A DNA stretch of 39,211 nucleotides. Origin: UMGS1696 sp964457685. GTDB taxonomy: Bacteria; Bacillota; Clostridia; Oscillospirales; CAG-272. Location of the stretch: the NCBI GenBank assembly GCA_964457685.1, contig CAYWFS010000016.1, positions 1 to 39,211 on the forward strand, given 5' to 3'. The translations under genes and the position numbers were made by a program. Within the stretch, counting starts at the first letter, position 1. Each line of letters starts with the position of its first letter. Below the pieces are notes generated by a model that saw only the letters and a program-made list of their open reading frames with translations, was not told the DNA's origin and made no database searches. Below are positions 1 through 8,564 of this stretch, in pieces.

Positions 1-29
1 TCGGCTCGGGATTAGGGTGTTTTTTTATT

Positions 30-2081
30 TTACTTGTACAGTCTTATTGTGCAGGCGGTAAGAAGCTTGCTTTCGTCGGTCACGTCTCCACAGCGTTCTG
101 TTTCAACCGTGTTTTCTCCCGGCTTTACATAATCGGTGACATCAAGAGAGTACGGCTTAAAAATAAGTCTGCCTACCTTTTCGCCGTTTATTTTCACTTC
201 CGTAACTCCCGATATATCCGTTGCTGATAATACGGCTCTCTTTGTGTCCTCTCGCACATCGAAGACAGCTCTTCCCTGCTCATCGAATGCGATAGACTGT
301 ATCTCGGCAAGGCTAAGCTCCTCTTCATCGGATTCTTTTTTAAGTCGAACCATGCTGTCTCTGTCGAATCCGACTACCTTTACGGAATGCTCGGGAATAC
401 TCAGCTTATATTCAAATCCACGCTCCGTCATTTCAGCTTCCATGGGAGAGGTTTTTCCGCTGAATACATCAAAGCTGTCTGCGGCACAGTTATGCTCCGT
501 CACCAAAGAACCGCAAGCGGGATGCTCACCGTGATTGAATATTGCATAGAAAGGGTATCCTCCCTTTGTCATACTCATAAACGTAAGCCCACTCTTGTAA
601 TCTGACGGAACGAAGTAATTCTTTCTCTTGACGTGTTTTCCGAGGAATGCAGCAAAGTCAGTTCCACGGTAAAGCAGCCCCTCCTCGGTAACAAATCTTC
701 CTATTTTCTCGACTATTTCCGTGCTGAGTCTGAGTCTTGTATCAACGAGAAGAACCTTATACGCATATCTGTCAATATGTATCTCTCCGTCGTGAATATG
801 AGCCTTATTCATGAGGTCGTCTATCGTAAGATAATTGAACGTATATCCGCTCTCACAAAGCTTTTGCACGGACAGAGTCGGAATATAGTCATCGGAACAA
901 AGCACCGCACAAACAGGCTCGTTCGCACCCATAGCACCAAGCCAGCTCATACGCTTGATATATGAAGCCGCTTTTCTGTATTCGCACCACATCGGCATAG
1001 CTTCAAGAGAGCTTTCGGAATTGTTTTCACAGTGTTCTCCGTGTATTATCATATTTGCACCGCACGCAAAAGCACGGTTTACCTCGCACATCAGCTCATC
1101 CGGAGTAAGCTTTTCTTTATCCCCAAACAAAAGAGCTGAGGTATACTCTCGTCCGTTATGACGTGCAGCATCGGCGGCGGCTTTAAGCTCAAGCATTCTT
1201 TCGTTGTCGGTGTCGTTCACATACAGCGGAATATCGAATTTTGCCGCATATGCAGTGCCTAAGTTGTTTTCGATCTCTCCGCAAAGCATAAGTCCCTGTG
1301 AGGTACAGTAGCTTGATATGGGAGAGAGATACGACTCAAATATTCCCTTGCGTATTATTCCGTCATAGATAAATTCGGCTTCACGTCTTTGCTTTTTCAC
1401 CTTAGGCTCGATAAGAAGTGCAACAAGAGACGGTATATCTCCGCCGTTTTCCATCCATTTTTCGGTGGTTTCGTAACTCCAAAGAATATCGCCTACCTTT
1501 TTTCTCGGAAGAATGCAGAATCCGACTACCGTTTTGCCGATATAGTCCTTTACAATGCCGACGTATTTTTCATACACCTCTGCTATCAGACGTTCGCTAC
1601 AGTAAGGATTAAGCAAATCGCACATTCCGTCCCTGCCATAGCCGAGTACAATATCGTACTGAATATATCCGTCACATTGTCCTATCTTCACGTCCTCGAG
1701 TAATTCGCCGTCAAGCTTTACATAAACGCTGAACATTGTCTCGTCATCTTCGCTTCTTTCGGAGGACGGCTTTACGGTAAGCACTCTCTCGGACGCACGC
1801 TTTTCATCATTGGTTATGCTTTTCTGTGCCGTGTCAAGGGTATCGCAGATATAAAGCAGCATAAAGCGTTTTTTCGCAGCTTCAAGTACGGCTTTAAGCT
1901 TTTCCTCGTTTCCGTCCACACCGTCAAGCTTTATTATTACAGCGTCTATTCCCTTTTTGTGAAATCCGTCAAGCCTTGCAACAAGCTCATCCGTGTTTTC
2001 GGTTCCGTTCCAGCTCCACATCGGATACGGCGAATACACTGCTCCCGGATTTTTCCATATTTCCTTAAAAATATCGTACAT
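30..2081 (-). CDS. GH106-like glycoside hydrolase-related protein, probably degenerate
   Basis: 683 residues. The N-terminus (PYPMWSWNG at about 18-26, then a helix and KKGIDAVIIK) resembles the opening of the barrel in GH106 alpha-L-rhamnosidase-like proteins. DLLNP (155-159), the YLSPISSYC segment near 251 and a C-terminal galactose-binding-like module (about 600-683, with VKINGEKVG and SLDVTDYVKPGENT) also fit that group. Where relatives usually read F-T-D-E-P after the DLLNP helix, this protein has FCILPRK (188-194), so an expected acidic site is absent. No signal peptide is seen, which suggests a cytoplasmic protein. It lies 64 bases downstream of the M14-like gene on the same strand and is probably cotranscribed with it. 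Family membership is moderately sure; enzymatic activity is doubtful. It is shorter than usual GH106 enzymes (about 900 residues or more). Confidence 0.6.
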   Translation of the reverse strand: MYDIFKEIWKNPGAVYSPYPMWSWNGTENTDELVARLDGFHKKGIDAVIIKLDGVDGNEEKLKAVLEAAKKRFMLLYICDTLDTAQKSITNDEKRASERVLTVKPSSERSEDDETMFSVYVKLDGELLEDVKIGQCDGYIQYDIVLGYGRDGMCDLLNPYCSERLIAEVYEKYVGIVKDYIGKTVVGFCILPRKKVGDILWSYETTEKWMENGGDIPSLVALLIEPKVKKQRREAEFIYDGIIRKGIFESYLSPISSYCTSQGLMLCGEIENNLGTAYAAKFDIPLYVNDTDNERMLELKAAADAARHNGREYTSALLFGDKEKLTPDELMCEVNRAFACGANMIIHGEHCENNSESSLEAMPMWCEYRKAASYIKRMSWLGAMGANEPVCAVLCSDDYIPTLSVQKLCESGYTFNYLTIDDLMNKAHIHDGEIHIDRYAYKVLLVDTRLRLSTEIVEKIGRFVTEEGLLYRGTDFAAFLGKHVKRKNYFVPSDYKSGLTFMSMTKGGYPFYAIFNHGEHPACGSLVTEHNCAADSFDVFSGKTSPMEAEMTERGFEYKLSIPEHSVKVVGFDRDSMVRLKKESDEEELSLAEIQSIAFDEQGRAVFDVREDTKRAVLSATDISGVTEVKINGEKVGRLIFKPYSLDVTDYVKPGENTVETERCGDVTDESKLLTACTIRLYK

Positions 2082-2145
2082 TTCCGCTTCTCTTTTCGTA
2101 TGTTATTGCAGTAATTATATCACAAAGCATACGAAAAAGCAATCC

Positions 2146-3003
2146 TCACAGCAAAGGACAGGAAAATAGTGCTTCTCTAAGTGCGGCATATGCTTTTATG
2201 TAATCACTGCCACTTATCGGTGCCGACTCTCCCTCGTCAAGACAGCCTATGTGATATGCGTTTTTTCCGAGTGAGTTTATTACATATTCAAGGAGGGTTC
2301 CTTTTTCGTCATTTTCGGAGTCAAGACTGTATCCGCTCATTCTCGAAAAAAGTCTTGCAACGGTCTTTGCTCTGGCAGGCACTGTCCTTCCGACTGAATA
2401 TTTTATTCCAACATCCGCTCCTATATCGAGAACTGCGTCAAGCTCATCCGCATAGTAGTTTATATAATTTTTCAAAGCGTCGGTTTCCGGTATGTTTTCT
2501 TCATCAAACGAGACTGCAATATCACGACCGCAGGCATTGAAGCTCCATTGCGAAAAATCACTCTCTCCGGACGAGATATTTATCCGCTTCAGTCTTTCGC
2601 TCATTATACAGCCGTTCACACCGTTCTTTCGAATTATATATCCGTCGGGATTCAGCATTGGGATAACATAAAGACTTCTGTTTTTCCAAAGGTGCTGCAT
2701 ATTGATTCCGTATATTCTTTTTCCCGCCGTATAATATTCCGCATAATCGCAAATAAATCTGAGAAGCACGGGCGGTGTTATTGCATCGTTTGCTCTCATG
2801 CCGCCTATGTATATGTTGCCTCTCTCTCCCTCTCCGAGCTTTACAACCGGTATCATTCTCCCCTCAGCACTAACTCCGATGCTTGCTATCCTTATGCTGT
2901 CATGTTTCAGTGCGACAAGCTCCAGATACTCGCAAAGCCTTTCGTAATCATATGCAAGCTCATATCTTACCTGTGCCGCCTTTGTTCCGTCTACCAATAT
3001 CAT
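2146..3003 (-). CDS. M14 carboxypeptidase-like protein lacking zinc ligands
   Basis: 285 residues with the M14 zinc-carboxypeptidase layout: an N-terminal strand-helix unit, IYIGGMRAND (64-73), IPMLNPDGY (114-122) and a PETDALKNY helix (172-180). In active M14 enzymes the first motif is G-G-x-H-A-x-E; here the His is Arg70 and the Glu is Asp73. The third ligand motif (H-S-x-G) reads IGADVG (194-199) and has no His. The C-terminal motif holding the catalytic Glu reads IGCLDEG (252-258). All three zinc ligands are therefore changed while the fold core remains. There is no signal peptide. The ribosome site GGAGG lies just before the ATG. It is likely a pseudoenzyme, or a fold reused for binding. 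It is the first gene of a likely two-gene minus-strand unit. Confidence 0.65.
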   Translation of the reverse strand: MILVDGTKAAQVRYELAYDYERLCEYLELVALKHDSIRIASIGVSAEGRMIPVVKLGEGERGNIYIGGMRANDAITPPVLLRFICDYAEYYTAGKRIYGINMQHLWKNRSLYVIPMLNPDGYIIRKNGVNGCIMSERLKRINISSGESDFSQWSFNACGRDIAVSFDEENIPETDALKNYINYYADELDAVLDIGADVGIKYSVGRTVPARAKTVARLFSRMSGYSLDSENDEKGTLLEYVINSLGKNAYHIGCLDEGESAPISGSDYIKAYAALREALFSCPLL

Positions 3004-3046
3004 GCTTTCCTCCGCTGTTTTTTTCAGACTAACATCTCAGTTAACA

Positions 3047-3085
3047 CCGATTAAGGTTAAAAAATTCGTTTCTGTATTTAATCGG
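3047..3085. repeat. Inverted repeat in leader of the M14-like gene
   Basis: An 8-base perfect inverted repeat (CCGATTAA at 3047-3054, TTAATCGG at 3078-3085) has a 23-base A/T-rich spacer. It sits between the start of the minus-strand gene (3003) and a TATAAT-like box on the minus strand at 3097-3102 that lacks a clear -35. It could be an operator or a leader hairpin. The rest of 3004-3210 is A/T-rich, with a GAGGTT ribosome site for the next plus-strand gene. Confidence 0.35.
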
Positions 3086-3210
3086 CATTTACTTAAATTA
3101 TATGCGGCAACTTTTCGGAATATCACTTAAAATTCACAAAACCTTATGGAAATAATCACGCTGTTATGATATGATGTAATTACTATATCATTACGTTAGA
3201 GGTTACGACT

Positions 3211-3948
3211 ATGCACTCACCCGAAATAGCTTCGGAAAACAAAAAAAAACAGGGCAAGCTGTTTTTTCTTACATATTTTGTTGTTATAATAATCATGCTT
3301 GCTCTCGGACGGGCTCTTTCTTATCTTTGCACACTCAGCTCGACCGACATAGCTTATCCCGAATGGGTCGAAAAATTAAGCTCGTATCTTTCGGAGATAC
3401 TTGATGCGTCTCGCCGTGCCGTTTCATATGCCGCCGTTATCTGTGCGGTTTTCTCGGGCAGTGGAGGAATCAAAACCACGTTTTCCGTCTCGCTTCTTGC
3501 TTTACTTGACTCGGCAGTACGCTTTGCCATCGACCTTTTCACAAGTGCAATATCGGGTCAGGAGGTTCTCGCTGTTATCTGGCTCGGCACAAACTATATT
3601 TATGAGCTTGTATTTATAATTCTCACCTACATTATCGCAAGAATGGTAATGCTGAAAAGAAACCATGAGACAAACGAAAGAAAAAAACGCTCCATCACTC
3701 CGACAAAGGCTGTTTTTTATTCCGTCGGACTGTACTGTCTCTCAAGACTTGTGTCAGAGCTTCTTTACCTCATCGACTTCCTTGTTTCCTACGTCAATAT
3801 CACGAACACGGAAATAGCTTCGATTGTCGGCTCATTCCTCGGAATACTCGTTATCTACGGCGGAATATCGTTTATTGTGGCATATTTGTTCTATCCCGTA
3901 CTCGAACGCAGAAAATCTCCCCGTGCTTTCTCCGACTTTGTGGGATAA
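3211..3948 (+). CDS. Multi-pass integral membrane protein of unknown function
   Basis: 245 residues. After a polar, lysine-rich N-terminus (1-16) there are about five or six hydrophobic segments: roughly 18-40, 66-90, 95-115, 125-147, 163-190 and 205-232. A basic loop (KRNHETNERKKR, about 149-160) is probably cytoplasmic. I recognise no domain or catalytic motif. GAGGTT lies 6 bases before the ATG. It points the same way as the lipoprotein that follows 104 bases later, but that gene has its own promoter. It could be an ABC-type permease fragment or a DUF-type membrane protein; the sequence alone does not decide. Confidence 0.75.
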   Translation: MHSPEIASENKKKQGKLFFLTYFVVIIIMLALGRALSYLCTLSSTDIAYPEWVEKLSSYLSEILDASRRAVSYAAVICAVFSGSGGIKTTFSVSLLALLDSAVRFAIDLFTSAISGQEVLAVIWLGTNYIYELVFIILTYIIARMVMLKRNHETNERKKRSITPTKAVFYSVGLYCLSRLVSELLYLIDFLVSYVNITNTEIASIVGSFLGILVIYGGISFIVAYLFYPVLERRKSPRAFSDFVG

Positions 3949-3972
3949 GCGGCACAATTTCCGAATTATCTC

Positions 3973-4001
3973 TTGAATTTCATCGAATTATATGTTATCA
4001 T
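3973..4001 (+). promoter_or_regulatory. Sigma-A type promoter for the FKBP lipoprotein
   Basis: TTGAAT at 3973-3978 and TATCAT at 3996-4001 are separated by 17 bases. The lipoprotein start at 4053 follows, with AAGGAA as its ribosome site. Confidence 0.55.
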
Positions 4002-4052
4002 GTAAGTTAGCTTAATTCTCAACAACAAAAAACACCAAGGAATTTATATATC

Positions 4053-5135
4053 ATGAAAAAAATCGTTTCTTTAATCGTTTCTGGCGTGCTTCTTGTGTCT
4101 GCTTTTTCTTCTTGCAGCACAAAGGACGACCTTTTAACGTACAGATATGACTACGATCTCTCGGAATATATTGAGCTTGCCGACTACAAGGGACTTCCTG
4201 CCGAGGGATATGAAATAGACATAACCGATGAGGATGTAGAAAGACAGATACTTGCTACCCGTTCCTACTACTCCAAGCTCACCGATATTACCGACAGAGG
4301 TGCAGAATACGGTGATACTCTTTTCATCGACTATACGGGAACATTGAACGGAGAAGTTGTCGAGGATGCAACCGAAAGTGATGCCGAAGTAACAATAGGC
4401 ACAGGCTCCATGCCCGACGGCTTTGAAGATATGCTTATCGGAACATATGTGGGAGATACCCTTTCGTTTGACCTCACCATGCCCGACCCCTACATACAGT
4501 ATCCCGACCTTTCGGGTGAAACCGTACATTTTGAAGTTTCCGTCACAAATGTGTGTGAGCAGGAGCTTCCCATTTACAACAACGATTTTGCCCGTGCTTA
4601 CCTCGGATATGACACAACAGAAGAATACGAGGAGCATATAAGAGAACGTATGCGTGAGCATTATAATGAAATATATTATCAGAGCATCGACTCTCAGATA
4701 TGGGACACTATAGTTGACTCCACAACGGTTATCAAATATCCCGAAAAGGAATACAAGCAGATATACGATGATATGATAACCTCAATTGAAGCTTACGCTA
4801 CAAATGCAGGTCTTCAGCTTTCCGCTTACGTTCAGGCTGTATACAAAATGACAGAGGACGAGTTCTATGCAGACATTCAACAGCAGGCTGAGGCTTATGT
4901 AAAGGATGAAATGGTAAAATACGCAATCGCAAGAGCCGAGGGTATAACTCTTACCGATGAAGAATATACAGCAGGTGCGGAGGAATACGCAATTGACGTA
5001 TATGAGCTTTCATCTGTAGAAGAATTTGAAGCAATCTACGACAAAAAGACAATTCGTCAGACTCTTATGTACGAAAAGGTTCATGAGCTTGTCGTTGATT
5101 ACGCAGACGTTACCCTTGTTCAGGCAGATTATTGA
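4053..5135 (+). CDS. Trigger-factor-like FKBP peptidyl-prolyl isomerase lipoprotein
   Basis: 360 residues. A lipoprotein signal (MKK, hydrophobic 4-18, AFSSC with lipidated Cys21) places it on the outer face of the membrane. Residues about 85-170 match the trigger-factor FKBP domain: YGDTLFIDYTGTLNGE, then IGTGSMPDGFEDMLIGTYVGD, which corresponds to the family's iGsg-x-iPGFEeqLvGmkvGe, and a closing VHFEVSVTNV strand. The following 190 residues are helical and acidic, like the trigger-factor C-terminal arms. The ribosome-binding N-terminal domain is replaced by the signal and a short acidic linker, so this is an exported foldase or chaperone, not Tig itself. It is probably a single-gene transcript between a sigma-A promoter and a two-way terminator. 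The family call is fairly sure; the clients are unknown. Confidence 0.85.
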   Translation: MKKIVSLIVSGVLLVSAFSSCSTKDDLLTYRYDYDLSEYIELADYKGLPAEGYEIDITDEDVERQILATRSYYSKLTDITDRGAEYGDTLFIDYTGTLNGEVVEDATESDAEVTIGTGSMPDGFEDMLIGTYVGDTLSFDLTMPDPYIQYPDLSGETVHFEVSVTNVCEQELPIYNNDFARAYLGYDTTEEYEEHIRERMREHYNEIYYQSIDSQIWDTIVDSTTVIKYPEKEYKQIYDDMITSIEAYATNAGLQLSAYVQAVYKMTEDEFYADIQQQAEAYVKDEMVKYAIARAEGITLTDEEYTAGAEEYAIDVYELSSVEEFEAIYDKKTIRQTLMYEKVHELVVDYADVTLVQADY

Positions 5136-5155
5136 TTTATCCCTGTAAATAAAAT

Positions 5156-5213
5156 AAGCACTCCCGTCTTTTATACTCACTTTCATGTGATATAAAGCGG
5201 AGAGTGCTTTTAT
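5156..5213. terminator. Bidirectional intrinsic terminator
   Basis: AAGCACTC (5156-5163) pairs with GAGTGCTT (5202-5209). The stem continues inward with CCG/CGG around a one-base bulge, and runs of A and T flank it on both sides. It separates the convergent lipoprotein and SGNH hydrolase genes. Confidence 0.85.
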
Positions 5214-5230
5214 TTATTCTATTTTACTTA

Positions 5231-5887
5231 TCAAAGGAAGCTTCTGTCTATGCCGATAGCTTTAAGGAAGGATCTTGCAATGATAACGCTACCGATTTCA
5301 CCCGGATGTACTCTGTCCCACGAAATATAAGAGGGATGACGATAGGTAAGATAATCGTCAAATGCCTGCTGAACATTGATATAGTGACAGTTGTACTTCT
5401 TTGCTATCTTTTCACATACCTCGATGTATTCATCAGTCAGCTTTCTCATAGGGTCTTCTCTGTTAGGCTCCATGAAGAACGGAGACAAAACGATAACACC
5501 CTTTACGACCGGCAAAGCTCTTTCAAGCATTTCACAGAGATTTTCGCGATATTCGTTTATGTAAACATGACGCTCGGGAATTGTCGGAGTATCAAACTGT
5601 CTCCATATATCGTTGATACCTATCATAACGCTTAACCAGTCGGGCTTGAGATTCATAACCGCATCCTGCCAACGTGCTTTGAGGTCACGGCTTGTGTCTC
5701 CGCTGTTTCCGGTATTGCTTATGTGGAGTCTCCAGTCGGGGTATACTACATTGAGGATGTTGTCAATATCTCTGACATATCCTGTACCGACTCCCTGCCA
5801 AAGTCCTTCTCCGACCGGTCTTCCTCTGCCGGCATCGGTTACACTGTCACCTGTAAATACTATTCTGTCTCCGTTTGAAAATAACAT
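5231..5887 (-). CDS. SGNH/GDSL-family hydrolase (esterase)
   Basis: 218 residues. All SGNH blocks are visible: block I GDSVTD with nucleophile Ser15, block II NTGNSGD (oxyanion Gly), block III MIGINDIW (Asn), and block V WDRVHP with Asp191 and His194. No signal peptide, so likely cytoplasmic. It begins 25 bases after the GH39 gene, with an excellent GGAGG ribosome site, so the two form an operon. Family members of this size deacetylate oligosaccharides. Next to a putative beta-xylosidase, removal of acetyl groups from xylo-oligosaccharides is the natural inference, though the substrate cannot be read from sequence. Confidence 0.88.
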   Translation of the reverse strand: MLFSNGDRIVFTGDSVTDAGRGRPVGEGLWQGVGTGYVRDIDNILNVVYPDWRLHISNTGNSGDTSRDLKARWQDAVMNLKPDWLSVMIGINDIWRQFDTPTIPERHVYINEYRENLCEMLERALPVVKGVIVLSPFFMEPNREDPMRKLTDEYIEVCEKIAKKYNCHYINVQQAFDDYLTYRHPSYISWDRVHPGEIGSVIIARSFLKAIGIDRSFL

Positions 5888-5912
5888 ATTTTCCTCCGTA
5901 TTTATATTTAAT

Positions 5913-7199
5913 TTATTCGTTTATGTTTTCGACACGAATGCAAAGAACCGTGTTTCCCGACAAGGTCTCGGGCATATCACATTCGCCAAGCATATTGTCT
6001 TCGTCTATAACGTAGCATCCGACAACCCTTGCATTCATTGATATATCGAGCGGTATCGCTTCTTCGTTTGTGTTTGAGAGCATAACATATCCATGTTTTC
6101 CGTCGGTAGCAGCACCAACATAAATTCCGTTTATATCACACGAGGTTTTTACCTGATTTTTCAGCTTATAAAGCTCATTGAACGCAGGGAAAACGTAATA
6201 TGCACGGAAAGGCTTTCCCGTCAGCGGATTGAAAAGCGAACCGTAAATGCTGACACCGAATCTTGCATCATAAAACATTGCACTGTCTATCGGGTGCGAC
6301 ATCATTGAAAGCATCATTCCCGAAACAAGTGCGGCATGACGTGCAGTTCCTCTGAGAGCAACCTCGGGATTCCATTCGTTTAGCGTTGTCTCCGTATCTG
6401 TAAATCCGTTTTCATCAAGCTTTTTTCTGGCGTAGTCGGCAAACACCATTGTATCGGGAATATTTGCGTAGCTGTGCCATGAGAAGAAATCAAGCGGAGA
6501 GTTATTTTTCTTTATGTATTCGAGGAATCCGTCAAAGAAATCCATAAAATACGTTTCCCTTGAGCTTGGCTTGCTTATCAGTGCGTAAAATCCACAGCTT
6601 GCATATCCGCCTACCTTTATTTCAGGGAAGCATTTTTTAAGGTGCTTTGATGTAACATCGTACAGTCTGTAATAATCCTCCGCAGTTCCCGTCCACATGG
6701 GATTAACGGTTCTGTCGTTGTCGTTATCGGGTTCGTTCCATATTTCCCAATAGCGAATATTGTAGTTGAAACCGTTCGCCCATCCCTCGGTATAGTGTCT
6801 GATAATTTTTTCGCAGATGACCGCCCATTTTTCATAGCACTTCGGGGGATCTATTCTGTAAGATTTTATATATGCATCGTTTTCGATTGTAACTCCGAGT
6901 CTGAAAAACGGCTCGACACCCGAATTTACAAGAGCTGTTATGAGCATATCCGTAAAAGTAAAATCATATGACGCAGGGTCGCAAGGATCGGCATCGAAAT
7001 TGCGGAAAAGGTTCGGTATATCGACAAATCTTCCGCCACCGTACATTCCTCCCACATCATGAAGTCTCGAAAACGGAATGCCCGCCTCGGTAAGGTAGGA
7101 GAATTTTGAAAAATCTATCCCGGCAAACGGAGGCTGACCCACACCGTGCAAAGGCTTTACCTCTCCCACAACATTCATGAAATCTATTTTTATTGCCAT
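5913..7199 (-). CDS. GH39-type glycoside hydrolase (probable beta-xylosidase)
   Basis: 428 residues from the chosen ATG. An in-frame upstream start at 7244 exists, but AAAGGAGTGT precedes the codon at 7199. A TIM-barrel retaining glycosidase: YWEIWNEPD carries the acid/base Glu156 and TTLNEWNPE the nucleophile Glu275, the spacing and context of GH39. SRLHD near 44-48 and DFFSWHSYAN (237-246) also fit. A short beta-rich tail follows the barrel. No export signal, so it probably acts on imported xylo-oligosaccharides in the cytoplasm. It is cotranscribed with the SGNH hydrolase that follows. GH39 also includes alpha-L-iduronidases and other specificities, so the substrate is inferred. Confidence 0.82.
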   Translation of the reverse strand: MAIKIDFMNVVGEVKPLHGVGQPPFAGIDFSKFSYLTEAGIPFSRLHDVGGMYGGGRFVDIPNLFRNFDADPCDPASYDFTFTDMLITALVNSGVEPFFRLGVTIENDAYIKSYRIDPPKCYEKWAVICEKIIRHYTEGWANGFNYNIRYWEIWNEPDNDNDRTVNPMWTGTAEDYYRLYDVTSKHLKKCFPEIKVGGYASCGFYALISKPSSRETYFMDFFDGFLEYIKKNNSPLDFFSWHSYANIPDTMVFADYARKKLDENGFTDTETTLNEWNPEVALRGTARHAALVSGMMLSMMSHPIDSAMFYDARFGVSIYGSLFNPLTGKPFRAYYVFPAFNELYKLKNQVKTSCDINGIYVGAATDGKHGYVMLSNTNEEAIPLDISMNARVVGCYVIDEDNMLGECDMPETLSGNTVLCIRVENINE

Positions 7200-7259
7200 A
7201 GTACACTCCTTTCGGTCACATACAGCATATACTTTCTCAAACAAAGTCCTTTTTTAGCT

Positions 7260-7288
7260 ATGTTATCACATATTTGTGCAATTGTCAA
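7260..7288 (-). promoter_or_regulatory. Promoter for GH39-SGNH operon
   Basis: On the minus strand, TTGACA (7283-7288) and TAACAT (7260-7265) are separated by 17 bases. They lie 61 bases upstream of the GH39 start codon. Confidence 0.65.
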
Positions 7289-7356
7289 TAGAAATCCACA
7301 TCAAAACGGAGCAAAAACCGTCCTTTTAATATTACGTCTGAATTTCAGCTTTGCAC

Positions 7357-7386
7357 TTGATTATTTATCTTGCTCTATGATATAAT
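7357..7386 (+). promoter_or_regulatory. Promoter for the metallophosphoesterase gene
   Basis: TTGATT (7357-7362) and TATAAT (7381-7386) with an 18-base spacer. A GAGGT ribosome site and a GTG start codon follow at 7426. Confidence 0.6.
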
Positions 7387-7425
7387 AACAAAAGTCATTG
7401 AAGTAAAAAAGACGAGGTAACAGAC

Positions 7426-8376
7426 GTGAACACCGACAAAAAACAAGCGTGCATTAAGCTTGACGGCAAAAAATCGGCGGTAATGTCGGATATACACTCA
7501 GGCTACCATGCATTTAAGGCTTGCTTCGAGGATGCGGTAGAAAACGGGTGCGACAGCTTTATTTTTCTCGGAGACTATATTTCCGACCTTGCAGAACCGC
7601 AAAAAACGATGGAGCTTTTATACGAAATCAGAGAAAACTATCCCTGCGTCTGCCTTAGAGGAAACCGTGAAAGATATATGCTCTCCCCCGAAAACGGTAT
7701 CGGAAGTTTTGCACGAGGCTCTCAGACAGGCTCACTTTTATTCACTTACGAACGACTCAGCAAGCGTGACATGGATTTTTTTGAGAGCTTAAATTTCTAC
7801 GATATTATTGAGATAGGCAAAGTACGCTTTGAGCTTGCTCATTCCTCTCCGAATAACGACAGATACTATTTTGACAACATCGACGGTCGTATTTCCGAAA
7901 TTTTTCCGCAGATGACGTGCAAATACCTGCTCACCGGACACAGCCACAGACAATATATCTGCCGTGACGGTGACAAGACTGTTATCAACCCGGGTGCAGT
8001 TGGAATCCCAAAACTAACCTCCATGCTTTCCCCTTATGCCATTCTCGATATATGTGACGGAGAGGTAGACTGCACCTTACGCAAGGTTGAATACGATTTG
8101 TGTGCCACGATACATTCTCAGTTTGCAAGCGGACTTATTGATTACGCAAAATACTGGGCGGTCGGAATACTCTATGACCTGATAAACGGAAACGACGGAA
8201 TACTTACGCTGCTCAAAAATGTTGAAGAAAGAAACGGTCTTCGTGATGAAGAAGTGTGGCATTCGGAAGCCGACCGTCTCGGAATGAAGTTCACCGAGCG
8301 TGAGATAATCGAGTTTTGGAAAAGCAAAGAAAACGCCCAAGCGAACCGTTCTTTTGAGATTAAAATGCAAGGCTAA
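7426..8376 (+). CDS. Calcineurin-like metallophosphoesterase
   Basis: 316 residues, GTG start supported by GAGGT upstream. The metallophosphoesterase motifs occur in order: D22-x-H24 (SDIHSG), FLGDY with Asp50, GNRE with Asn80, FELAHSSP with His139, and the closing TGHSHRQ with His172 and His174. These residues normally bind two metal ions. About 100 residues follow the core (from about 215) as a helical tail that I do not recognise. No signal or membrane segment is seen, so it is cytoplasmic. The substrate (phosphodiester, nucleotide or phosphoprotein) cannot be assigned. It has its own promoter and is followed by the tRNA-Gln promoter. Confidence 0.88.
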   Translation: MNTDKKQACIKLDGKKSAVMSDIHSGYHAFKACFEDAVENGCDSFIFLGDYISDLAEPQKTMELLYEIRENYPCVCLRGNRERYMLSPENGIGSFARGSQTGSLLFTYERLSKRDMDFFESLNFYDIIEIGKVRFELAHSSPNNDRYYFDNIDGRISEIFPQMTCKYLLTGHSHRQYICRDGDKTVINPGAVGIPKLTSMLSPYAILDICDGEVDCTLRKVEYDLCATIHSQFASGLIDYAKYWAVGILYDLINGNDGILTLLKNVEERNGLRDEEVWHSEADRLGMKFTEREIIEFWKSKENAQANRSFEIKMQG

Positions 8377-8380
8377 AGTA

Positions 8381-8410
8381 TTGACAAATCCTGCTTTAAT
8401 ATGATATAAT
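8381..8410 (+). promoter_or_regulatory. Promoter for tRNA-Gln
   Basis: Consensus TTGACA (8381-8386) and TATAAT (8405-8410) with an 18-base spacer. The mature tRNA begins only 10 bases after the -10 box, so the primary transcript has almost no leader. Confidence 0.85.
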
Positions 8411-8420
8411 AAAGGAGTAT

Positions 8421-8492
8421 TGGGGTATCGTCAAGCGGTAAGACACAGCACTTTGACTGCTGCATTCGCAGGTCCGAATCCTGCTACCCCAG
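8421..8492 (+). tRNA. tRNA-Gln (anticodon TTG)
   Basis: A full cloverleaf of 72 bases. Acceptor TGGGGTA pairs with TACCCCA (8485-8491), with G8492 as discriminator. The anticodon stem CAGCA/TGCTG holds loop CTTTGAC, with TTG at 8453-8455. The T arm GGTCCGAATCC is present. CCA is not encoded. Confidence 0.95.
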
Positions 8493-8504
8493 TATTTAAA
8501 AAAG

Positions 8505-8554
8505 AGACCTGTATGCTATCTCGGATTCTTTCGGGAAATGCATACGGGTCTTTT
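8505..8554 (+). terminator. Intrinsic terminator of tRNA-Gln
   Basis: AGACCTGTATGC (8505-8516) pairs with GCATACGGGTCT (8540-8551) over 12 positions with one G-U pair, followed by TTTT. Confidence 0.88.
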
Positions 8555-8564
8555 GCTTTTATCC

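Noticed and set aside
3160..3200. Inverted repeat TGATAT/ATATCA before the 245-residue membrane protein
   Set aside because: Very A/T-rich, short and imperfect; expected by chance in this background.
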